This document shows positions 34,784-42,408 of a DNA stretch of 58,100 bases, piece after piece (the first letter of the stretch is position 1; each line of letters begins with the position of its first letter). The stretch is from the NCBI GenBank assembly GCA_964507045.1, contig CAZDOO010000029.1:1-58100 (forward strand), in the 5' to 3' direction. The DNA is from UBA8199 sp964507045. GTDB taxonomy: Bacteria > Verrucomicrobiota > Verrucomicrobiia > Limisphaerales > UBA8199. Made by a program: the position numbers and the translations under genes. Below the pieces are notes generated by a model. That model saw only the letters and a list, made by a program, of their open reading frames with translations. It searched no databases and was not told where the DNA came from.

Positions 34784-35473
34784 TTATTGGCCATAAGAGG
34801 CATCAGGCCCGTGCTTGCGGAGGAAATGCCTGGCCAGCAACGCGGGCTGCATGGGTTTCACCTTGGGGTTGACGCGCAAGGTTTCGCTGTTGAGGCGCGC
34901 AATAAACTCCAGGACGCTTGCGTTGTGTACCGCCGCATGAGGAGTCTTGCCCCAACTGAACGGCCCGTGGCTCGCCACCAGCACCGCCGGGTGCTGCACC
35001 GGGTCCAGCGCCTTGAAAGCTTCGACGATGACGCGGCCGGTGTTGGCTTCGTAATCGCGCCGGATCTCGGCGGATGTCATCCGGCGCGTGCAAGGCACCC
35101 GGCCATACCAATAATCCGCCTGGGTGGTGCCGTAAGCCCGGAGCGGTTTGCGCGCCTGCGCCCAGGCGGTGGCGAACAGGCTGTGAGTGTGCGCGATACC
35201 GCCGATGCTCCGGAATGCCCGATACAGGACCAAATGTGTCGGCGTGTCGGAACTTGGCTTGAGGCTGCCTTCTACAACGCGGCCGGTGGCGAGTGAGACC
35301 ACGACCATGTGCGCCGGTTTCATGCCGGAATAGGGCACGCCGCTGGGCTTGATGACCACAAGGGCGCGCTGGCGGTCAATCCCGCTTACGTTTCCCCACG
35401 TCTGGAAAACCAGCCCCGCGGTGACCAGGTCGAGGTTTGCCTGACAGACTTGGTTCTTGAGTTCTTCGAGCAT
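34784..35473 (-). CDS. araD: L-ribulose-5-phosphate 4-epimerase
   Basis: A 229-residue class II aldolase/adducin-family protein. TWGNVSGID, VIKPSGVPYSGM, the zinc pair AHTHS (about 95-97), YGTTQADYWYGRVPCTR and SHGPFSWGK follow the AraD pattern closely. It converts L-ribulose-5-phosphate to D-xylulose-5-phosphate, the last arabinose-specific step. Encoded with L-arabinose isomerase and a symporter. No ribulokinase (araB) is in the window. Confidence 0.9.
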   Translation of the reverse strand: MLEELKNQVCQANLDLVTAGLVFQTWGNVSGIDRQRALVVIKPSGVPYSGMKPAHMVVVSLATGRVVEGSLKPSSDTPTHLVLYRAFRSIGGIAHTHSLFATAWAQARKPLRAYGTTQADYWYGRVPCTRRMTSAEIRRDYEANTGRVIVEAFKALDPVQHPAVLVASHGPFSWGKTPHAAVHNASVLEFIARLNSETLRVNPKVKPMQPALLARHFLRKHGPDASYGQ

Positions 35474-35491
35474 AGGGCAGGTTCCAGGAGT

Positions 35492-35650
35492 CTACTTGAG
35501 TTCGGGCATAACCACCGATTTAGCCGGCAGCAGGGCGGTGAAGCCACGGGGCCACGCGGGGGTGACGAGCATCTGTGCCTTCCCGCTGAGGGGCATCGCC
35601 TGCGGCAGGTTGATGGCCTGCATGTATTGAATGTTCTGTGGTTTCCTCAT
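35492..35650 (-). pseudogene. 52-codon frame, possible enzyme C-terminal remnant
   Basis: A small frame lies between araA and araD on the same strand, 16 bases after araA. It reads MRKPQNIQYMQAINLPQAM and ends GFTALLPAKSVVMPELK. The ending resembles the last beta strands of furanosidase or glycoside-hydrolase C-terminal domains (LPP.SV..LEL pattern), so it could be the tail of a lost gene. It may also be a real small protein or chance. Confidence 0.3.
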
Positions 35651-35666
35651 TCTGCGGTCATGTGCC

Positions 35667-37181
35667 TTACGCGACGAATCCACTCTTGAGGCCGTAAGCG
35701 GCCTCGTTCCAGATAAGCTCTTGCTTGAACTGGCGAATTCTCGTGTCCGCGTCAATGACCACGACTTCAATGTCAGCGATGGCGGCGAAATCTTCGAGCA
35801 TTTCCGTGGTAACCGCCTGGCTGAAGCCGGCGTGGTGCGCGCCGCCGGCGTAGATCCACGCCGCGCAGCCATCTTCAAAGTTTGGCTTGGGCACCCAAAG
35901 AGCTCGCGCGACTGGCAGCCTGGGCATGGGCTGCTCCGGAGCGACGACCTCGACCTCGTTGGCCAGCAGCCGGAAGCGATTGCCCAAGTCAATTAAACTG
36001 GCATTCAGGCCGGGGCCGGCGGGCGTGTTGAAGACCAGGCGTGCAGGGTCCGCCTTGCCGCCGATACCGAGCGGGTGCACTTGCAGCGAGGGCTTGGCGG
36101 CGGCAATAGACGGGCAAACTTCCAGCATGTGCGCGCCCAGCACCCGTTTGCCACCCGGATCGAGGTGATACGTGTAGTCCTCCATGAAGGAGGTGCCTCC
36201 GGGCAAGCCGGCGGCCATCACCTTCATCGCGCGGAGCAACGCGCAAGTCTTCCAATCGCCTTCCGGGCCGAAGCCGTAGCCCGCGGCCATCAGGCGTTGC
36301 GCGGACAAGCCGGGAAGCTGAGCCAGACCGTGCAGATCCTCGAACGTGGTCGTGAAGCCTTTGAAGCCGCCCTCCTCAAGAAAAGCGCGCAGGCCCAGCT
36401 CGATGCGCGCGGCCGCGCGCACGGATTCGTGCCGGGCGCCGCCCGGGCGAAGGTCTTTCGCCACGGCGTAGGTTTTCTCGTATTCCCGAGTCAGCTTGCT
36501 GACGGCGCCGTTGGTGGCGGAGTTCACACGCTGCACGAGGTCGCCCACGGCGTAGCCATTAACCGCGAAACCAAACTTCATTTGCGCGGCGACCTTGTCG
36601 CCTTCAGTCACCGCTACCTCACGCATGTTATCGCCGAAGCGGCAAAACCGGGCGCCTTGCCAGTCCGCCCACGCCGCCGCCGCGCGCGCCCAGGCGCCCA
36701 GCCTGCGCTGAACGGTTTCCTCCTGCCAGAAGCCGACCACGACCTTGCGGTTCTTCCGCAGCCGGCTCCAGATGAATCCGTGCTCGCGGTCGCCGTGCGC
36801 GGCCTGGTTCAGGTTCATGAAATCCATGTCAATGGCGGACCACGGGATGTCGCGGTTATACTGCGTGTGAAGGTGCGCAACCGGCTTGCGAAGCTGCTTG
36901 AGGCCGTTGATCCACATCTTCGATGGCGAGAAGGTGTGACACCACGTAATCAGACCGGCGCACTTCGGCGCATTGTTCGCCGCCTGACAAAGCGCCGTGA
37001 TGGCCTCGGGTGTGATCACCACGGGTTTGAAGACCACTTTGACCGGAATTGCAGGCGAGGAGTTGAGCGCGCTCGAGATCTCCTGCGAGTGAGCCGCTAC
37101 CGCCCTGAGCGTTTTCGGCCCGTAAAGGTGCTGGCTGCCGGTGACGAACCAGACTTCGAGTTGCTTCAAGTTGATACTCAT
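35667..37181 (-). CDS. araA: L-arabinose isomerase
   Basis: A 504-residue protein matching AraA in length and order: EVWFVTGSQHLYG near the start, WCHTFSPSKMWI, LHTQYNRDIPWSAIDMDFMNLNQ AAHGDREHGF, GFGPEGDWKTCALLR, FMEDYTYHLDPGGKRVLGAHMLEVCPS and HHAGFSQAVTTE. It interconverts L-arabinose and L-ribulose in the cytoplasm. The gene is 14 bases after the GH106-like gene, so release and metabolism of the sugar seem cotranscribed. Confidence 0.95.
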   Translation of the reverse strand: MSINLKQLEVWFVTGSQHLYGPKTLRAVAAHSQEISSALNSSPAIPVKVVFKPVVITPEAITALCQAANNAPKCAGLITWCHTFSPSKMWINGLKQLRKPVAHLHTQYNRDIPWSAIDMDFMNLNQAAHGDREHGFIWSRLRKNRKVVVGFWQEETVQRRLGAWARAAAAWADWQGARFCRFGDNMREVAVTEGDKVAAQMKFGFAVNGYAVGDLVQRVNSATNGAVSKLTREYEKTYAVAKDLRPGGARHESVRAAARIELGLRAFLEEGGFKGFTTTFEDLHGLAQLPGLSAQRLMAAGYGFGPEGDWKTCALLRAMKVMAAGLPGGTSFMEDYTYHLDPGGKRVLGAHMLEVCPSIAAAKPSLQVHPLGIGGKADPARLVFNTPAGPGLNASLIDLGNRFRLLANEVEVVAPEQPMPRLPVARALWVPKPNFEDGCAAWIYAGGAHHAGFSQAVTTEMLEDFAAIADIEVVVIDADTRIRQFKQELIWNEAAYGLKSGFVA

Positions 37182-37195
37182 GGTGTTGAATTCAT

Positions 37196-40186
37196 TTAGG
37201 GTGCAGTCTTTTCAAAAGCCGCCTTCCCTGGCCGGGAGCCGCCAGAACCGTTGTGGCGGCCCGGCGGCGCCGTTGGTTTGGGGGGCGCGACCAAACCCAA
37301 CAACCTCACGGGACCAAACAGGCCGGACGGCACCAACGGCGTTTCCGACGTCAGTTTACGGATATTCGTCCGCGTAAACCGCTGGTCATTGGGCAGTGAC
37401 GCATCACCGATGATTCGATTGGGCCAGAAGTTGACCACCTCGATGTCGAGCTGGTTGGTGCCGGGCTGGAGCGCGTGGCTGATGTCCACTCGAAACGGCG
37501 GCGACCAGGTGATGCCGCAAGACTTGCCGTTGACCTTTGCTTCCGCCAGTTCGCGCACCTCGCCGAGATCGAGCCAAACCGATGTGCCGGTGGGATTCGC
37601 CGGCGCATCAAATGTCTTCCGGTAGATGGCCGTGCCGGAATAGAACTTGATCCCCGGTTCGGCGCGCGCGGTCCAACTGACCAGACGATCGAATTGTGCC
37701 AACTCCGGCCCGCCCCACTTTGGTTCAAACGACACAGTCCACGGGCCGCTTAGCTCGTTAATGGTTGTGAACGGGGGGTCGTTGCGCTTCGAACTTGGGG
37801 CGTGCTTCGCCGCAGGTTGCCGAAACACGACGAACCGCGAGCCGCAGGGCTCAAGTTCAAGCGGCAGTGTGGTCCGCCCCTCGGACTGACTATAAGCGGT
37901 CGCAAAACGATGCTCGCCGCTTACTGCATCCCACAGCTCCGGTGCTTTCTCCGCAACCCGAAAGGTGCACTTCAGCTCAGCCGCATTGGTGGAGCGGTTA
38001 GCCACGAAGTAGATCTCCGCCCCGCCGGTGGTCCGATGGATGAAATCAATCTCCGGCTTTGGTCCGTGCTGGGCTTCCCATTCAAAGTCCGGCCGCACCC
38101 CCTTGCTGAGCAGCGCCTCGCGCGTGGTTTGGTTCATCAGCACCCGGCCTTGACCCCAGAGATCATCCGCGAGCTGCTGCACCTCGGCATCGCTGGCCGG
38201 AAATCCCGTCAGCCCGCTGGCGTGGGTTGGCCGCGGTCCCACAACGAGAGCGCCTGCAGCGACCAACTTCTTCAGCTTCCGCAACACCGGCAGGGAAATC
38301 ACGGTTCGGTCTGGCAGGGCCAGCAGGCGATAGCTCATTCCATCGGGCAACACGAAGCGTCCGTCCTTGACTTCCGTGCGGTTGAGAATCACTTCCTCGG
38401 TGACCACGTCGTAATCGTAGCCTGCACCCAGGCGGGCGGGGTCGGAGCGTCGGAGCTGCGCGAAGTTCGGCACGTGATCGCCGTAGTAGTAGGCGACGTC
38501 AGCGACCGGCAGCCCCTGTTGCAGCAGCCACTGGCAACGGTTGATGTAACTGAAGAAGGGCCTGGACTTGTCCCACCACGTCACGTTGGGATTCAGGTGC
38601 GTCCCGGCGAAGTACTGCTGTCCCGGGAGGCCTTCGCTGGCGGGCGAGCAGACAAAGGCATGCCAGACCAGCAGGTTCAGCCCCTCGGTGCAGGCGTGAT
38701 CGAAGGACGGCTTCAAGTTGTCCCACAACGTTTCCTGCCAGTGTGGTCCGATGGTGGTGAACCCTTCGGCCAGCACGAGCTTGTGTCCGTAGGTGTGAGC
38801 TGCGGAAGCCGGCTGCTTGACGAAGAAGCGGTTTTCGTCGCCGACGCGGTGCCGCCAGGACCAGGCCCAGAACTCGCTCATCGGCGCGTCATCAAAACCC
38901 AGGCATTGCTGGGCGTCAATCGGCACGGCGTGCGGCCCGCCGGATTCGGGATGAATCAAGAGCCCATGCTTGCGGGCGCCTTCCCGGAAGAGCCGGTAGT
39001 GGTTGGCGATGGCCAGGTCGCCCATTGTGCGGCGGAAATCGTGCAGGAACCGGTTGCTTTCCTCACGGGTATTGACGATGCGGCCCGTGATGACCGGGAG
39101 CCAGGGCAGAAGATCGTAGCCACGACGCCGCTGGAATTCCTCGCGCAAGGTGGGCGTCCAGTTGGCGACTTCAACCTCCCAGCTGTCGGTATGCAGGTAC
39201 TTGAGCGCCTTGCCGGCAAGCGGGCCGGCGTCGGCGATGAGCGGCTCGACGACGGCGTCCCAGTAACGCCGGAACGCCGCGGCGTCGAATGGGTCAAGCG
39301 CATAGCCGTCCCAGCCCTGGCTGCACGTCGAGACGTGGCAATGGTCGTTCAGCGTGAAGCCAAGGCGAATCACCTGCCATTCGCCCGCGGGAGCTTCCCA
39401 GCGTAGGCCGCCGTCCGGTTCAAGTCTTGCGGTCAGGTCGAGCACCTGGCTCGTCAGGGTGTCCTGCTCGCCGTCAATGGCGGGAAACTCCTGGAACAAA
39501 GGGGTGGAGTCAGGAGCTGAGAAAGGCCATAACGGCTTCAGCAACGCCTTTTGCGCCTGATTCTGCAGGGGCTGGTACAATGTCGCGGGAAGAACCGGCC
39601 TGCCGCTCTTGCTGGCGGCGAGAGCTGGCTGGGCTGGCGGCGGCTGCGCCCGGAGATTGACGGGAAAGGCGAGCACGAACAGGTCCCGGTAGAAAGCATC
39701 ACGACCCTTGGGCGGCAGGAGTCTACCGGTGAAAGGGGCCCCGCCGCTGACGCGAATCTCGGTCCAAACGAGTTTCTTTGGCGCGTCCTCAATTGCAACC
39801 ATCGGGCCGCCGAGATTCCAGCCGCTCTGGATATTGAGGCTCATCTCCAATCCCAACCGGTCGGCTTCGCGAAGGGTGTGCTTATAGAGCTCGCGCCATG
39901 CGGAGGAGAAAAAGGTTGGCCCGTGCGGAACGCGAATGTTGCCGTCCTGGCTTGAGCCGTCCGCATCGCAGATGAGCGCCCCGCCGAAGCCCTTGGCCTT
40001 CATCTCCTCCAGGTCGCGCGTGATGGAATCCCGGGTGACGTTGCCGTTGAGCCACCACCAGTAGGCTCGAAGACGGGAGTCAGGCGGCGGATTAAGCCAA
40101 CCGCTTTCAAGCGGGGATTCGGCGTGTGCGGGGCACCAGCAACCGCACCATACAACCAGCGCAACAAGAATTCGTTTCAAAAGCAT
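37196..40186 (-). CDS. Secreted GH106-like alpha-L-rhamnosidase
   Basis: A 996-residue exported protein (signal: KRILVALVVWCGCWCPAHA). The N-terminal part has the GH106 pattern PPDSRLRAYWWWLNGNVTRD then DLEEMKAKGFGGALI, with a barrel continuing to about 650 (YLHTDSWEVEVANWTPTLREEF; ESGGPHAVPIDAQQCLG). The C-terminal galactose-binding-like domain covers about 820-970 (WLDLGEVRELAEAKVNGKSCG). It should cleave alpha-L-rhamnosyl links in pectic glycans. Its place with arabinose genes fits breakdown of rhamnogalacturonan with arabinan side chains. Confidence 0.75.
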   Translation of the reverse strand: MLLKRILVALVVWCGCWCPAHAESPLESGWLNPPPDSRLRAYWWWLNGNVTRDSITRDLEEMKAKGFGGALICDADGSSQDGNIRVPHGPTFFSSAWRELYKHTLREADRLGLEMSLNIQSGWNLGGPMVAIEDAPKKLVWTEIRVSGGAPFTGRLLPPKGRDAFYRDLFVLAFPVNLRAQPPPAQPALAASKSGRPVLPATLYQPLQNQAQKALLKPLWPFSAPDSTPLFQEFPAIDGEQDTLTSQVLDLTARLEPDGGLRWEAPAGEWQVIRLGFTLNDHCHVSTCSQGWDGYALDPFDAAAFRRYWDAVVEPLIADAGPLAGKALKYLHTDSWEVEVANWTPTLREEFQRRRGYDLLPWLPVITGRIVNTREESNRFLHDFRRTMGDLAIANHYRLFREGARKHGLLIHPESGGPHAVPIDAQQCLGFDDAPMSEFWAWSWRHRVGDENRFFVKQPASAAHTYGHKLVLAEGFTTIGPHWQETLWDNLKPSFDHACTEGLNLLVWHAFVCSPASEGLPGQQYFAGTHLNPNVTWWDKSRPFFSYINRCQWLLQQGLPVADVAYYYGDHVPNFAQLRRSDPARLGAGYDYDVVTEEVILNRTEVKDGRFVLPDGMSYRLLALPDRTVISLPVLRKLKKLVAAGALVVGPRPTHASGLTGFPASDAEVQQLADDLWGQGRVLMNQTTREALLSKGVRPDFEWEAQHGPKPEIDFIHRTTGGAEIYFVANRSTNAAELKCTFRVAEKAPELWDAVSGEHRFATAYSQSEGRTTLPLELEPCGSRFVVFRQPAAKHAPSSKRNDPPFTTINELSGPWTVSFEPKWGGPELAQFDRLVSWTARAEPGIKFYSGTAIYRKTFDAPANPTGTSVWLDLGEVRELAEAKVNGKSCGITWSPPFRVDISHALQPGTNQLDIEVVNFWPNRIIGDASLPNDQRFTRTNIRKLTSETPLVPSGLFGPVRLLGLVAPPKPTAPPGRHNGSGGSRPGKAAFEKTAP

Positions 40187-40383
40187 ACCGCCACAGAGGC
40201 GCTAAGAGCCACACGACTCTCGCGCGGAGCCCAAAGGGCGCCACCATGCGTGTCGTCCGGCACGAGGGACGTGCTCTATGCAAGAGCGCGCCGGGCACTA
40301 TTTACCCACAATAACCGCCGGGGTAGTCAAGCTCATACACTCGCCGCGGTGGTTCTTTGGTTCCTGACCATCCTCTTGGGTGC
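40187..40383. other. 197-base gap within the sugar operon
   Basis: No gene is seen. This gap separates the signalling genes from the GH106-like gene and may hold a promoter, since it is the only long gap in the run. I can point to no clear box or terminator hairpin. Confidence 0.3.
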
Positions 40384-41670
40384 TTACTGGCGCAGGTAAC
40401 CGGTTTGGGTGAGAATCTCACGCCAGTGGGCGGCAGTCCGGTCCAAAGCGGCTTTGGGGGTGGTTTGGCCACGGATGGTCTTGAGAATCTCATTGTCGAG
40501 ATAGTCCGAAAGCTCCTGTGATGGCGGGATGCGGAAGCGGGTCTGGCTCCCCGCCAAGCCCTCAAGGAGCTGGGCATGATAGAAGATCCGCTGCTTGCAC
40601 TCCGGGTCGGCGTAAGTGGAGAGGCGGGGGGAGCCTTTGCCGTATTCGAGCAGCAGACGCTTGGAATTAGCCGGGTTGACGAGGAACTGGATCCACTGGC
40701 GTGCGGCTTCGGGATCCTTACAGGCCGGATTGATGCTCAGGCACCAGGAACTCAGCTGCGGGCGGGCGCCCGGGATCACCGCGGCGCCGATTTTGCCCGC
40801 AATCTTGCAGCGGTTGGTATCGGTTAGTTGCGAGTAGATGAGACTCGGCCAGGCCAGCAACATCGCCCCGCGCCCTTGCAGGAAGGCGGTGTTGGCGTCA
40901 ATGCTGGCCTCCTCCGAGCGCGGCGGCGCGCACTTGTACATCTCGACCAGGAGCGTCAGGCTTTGGATTCCGGCCTCGGAATTGAGCACCGGTCGCCATT
41001 GCTCGTCCACCAGCCGGCCGCCGAGCCCGTAGAGTATGCCGGACCAGATGGTGAAGCATTGCTCGCGTCCCATTACGAGGTTTCCGTACATCGCTTCGGA
41101 GTTGAGAAACCGGGCGATCTCGACATATTCCGGCCACGTGCGCGGCGGCTGCAGCGGCCGGCCGGTGCGCTGCTGAAACTCGGCCGCGCGCGCGGCGAAG
41201 ACATCCGTCCGGTATAGCAATGTAATGACGTCGCACGCCATGGGCAGGCCGTAGATTTGGTCGCCCCATTGGCCGCAGTTGCTGCGAACGGTGGGAATAA
41301 AATCAGTGAGGTTGGTGGCTAAGTCCGGTGCGACCTCATCCATCGGGCGGAGATGCGGAAAGAGTTCTCCCTCCCACTGATAGGCAATTTGGTAGGTGTC
41401 GTAGTTGCCGGCGCGGGTTAGCAGATCAGTTAGTTCCTTCTCGCGCAGGCTCAGCAACGAAGCCTCGACCACCTCCACGTGAATGCCCGTCTGGCGCTCG
41501 AATTCAACGGCGAGCACCTGTGCGCCCTGTCCATAAATGCCGACACTGTGAAGCGACCGGATGTGGCGGTGGGGCGCTGCCGACTGGCGGTCACAGCCTC
41601 CCGCCAGCAGGGCGACCACCAGGAGTCCCAAGCCGAGGCTCCTGGCCGATTCCGAAGCCGATTGATTCAT
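40384..41670 (-). CDS. Sugar-type solute-binding lipoprotein
   Basis: A 428-residue family-1 extracellular solute-binding protein. A lipobox LLAGGC puts the lipidated Cys at C26. Domains: EFERQTGIHVEVVEA and QIYGLPMACDVITLLYRTDVF, RTWPEYVEIARFLN, AFLQGRGAMLLAWPSLIYSQ, PEAARQWIQFLVNP. Such proteins usually feed ABC permeases, but none are in the window. Its ATG overlaps the stop of the response regulator, so it may instead serve as a ligand sensor for the adjacent kinase. Confidence 0.82.
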   Translation of the reverse strand: MNQSASESARSLGLGLLVVALLAGGCDRQSAAPHRHIRSLHSVGIYGQGAQVLAVEFERQTGIHVEVVEASLLSLREKELTDLLTRAGNYDTYQIAYQWEGELFPHLRPMDEVAPDLATNLTDFIPTVRSNCGQWGDQIYGLPMACDVITLLYRTDVFAARAAEFQQRTGRPLQPPRTWPEYVEIARFLNSEAMYGNLVMGREQCFTIWSGILYGLGGRLVDEQWRPVLNSEAGIQSLTLLVEMYKCAPPRSEEASIDANTAFLQGRGAMLLAWPSLIYSQLTDTNRCKIAGKIGAAVIPGARPQLSSWCLSINPACKDPEAARQWIQFLVNPANSKRLLLEYGKGSPRLSTYADPECKQRIFYHAQLLEGLAGSQTRFRIPPSQELSDYLDNEILKTIRGQTTPKAALDRTAAHWREILTQTGYLRQ

Positions 41671-42332
41671 GAGGAGAGGATGCCTTCGGCAACGGCTTTG
41701 GCTACCGCACCGCCGCGGGTATGAACCTGGAGCTTGCCGTAGATGCTCCGCAGGTGGTTATCAACAGTGTGATAGCTCAAGCGGAGCCGAGCGGCGGTTT
41801 CCTTCTTGGTCAGACCTTGCACCATTAGATCGAGCACTTCGCGCTCGCGCGACGACAGACCGTACTCATGCTTGCCGGGCGGGACGCGGGAGGCAAACAT
41901 CTGCAGCACCAGCCGCGCGACGCGCGGGTTTATAGGCGCGCCACCATCCAGCACCTCGCGCACGGCGCCAACGATGGCTTCCTCGTCAGTGTTTTTGAGC
42001 ATGTAGCCGGAGGCCCCGGCGCAAAGGGCGTTGAAGACCTTCTCCTGATCATCGAACACGGTCAGGATGATGATGTGGGTAGCCGGCGCCAGGGCCTTGA
42101 GGTGCGGGATGCCCTGGATGCCATTCATCCCCGGCAAGCCGATGTCCAACAGGATGACATCCGGCGGCGGCTTGAGTTTTAGGGCCGCCAGGGCTTCCTC
42201 ACAGGAGGCAAAAGCGCAGGGACAGGCCAGCGCGGCGGAGCGATTGAGCACCCGGGCCAGTACACGACGCGAATCAGCGTGGTCCTCGACCAGCCATACG
42301 ATAGGCTTGGCGACGTGCCCAGCGGTCTTCAT
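41667..42332 (-). CDS. NarL/LuxR-family response regulator
   Basis: A 221-residue two-component regulator. Receiver: VWLVEDHADSRRV with acidic pair, phospho-acceptor D63 in VILLDIGLPGMNG, TVFDD and GYMLKNT with Lys. LuxR HTH: LSSREREVLDLMVQGLTKKE, then LRLSYHTVDNHLRSIYGKL. It would be phosphorylated by the kinase encoded 76 bases upstream. ATG 42332 is chosen; a TTG at 42368 adds twelve residues. The stop overlaps the solute-binding gene start. Confidence 0.88.
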   Translation of the reverse strand: MKTAGHVAKPIVWLVEDHADSRRVLARVLNRSAALACPCAFASCEEALAALKLKPPPDVILLDIGLPGMNGIQGIPHLKALAPATHIIILTVFDDQEKVFNALCAGASGYMLKNTDEEAIVGAVREVLDGGAPINPRVARLVLQMFASRVPPGKHEYGLSSREREVLDLMVQGLTKKETAARLRLSYHTVDNHLRSIYGKLQVHTRGGAVAKAVAEGILSS

Positions 42333-42408
42333 TGAAATAACTATCTGTATTTCTGAGAGGTTAGGCAAGCCTGCCTGCCAGGATGCCGGGGGCGAGATAT
42401 CCGGAAAG

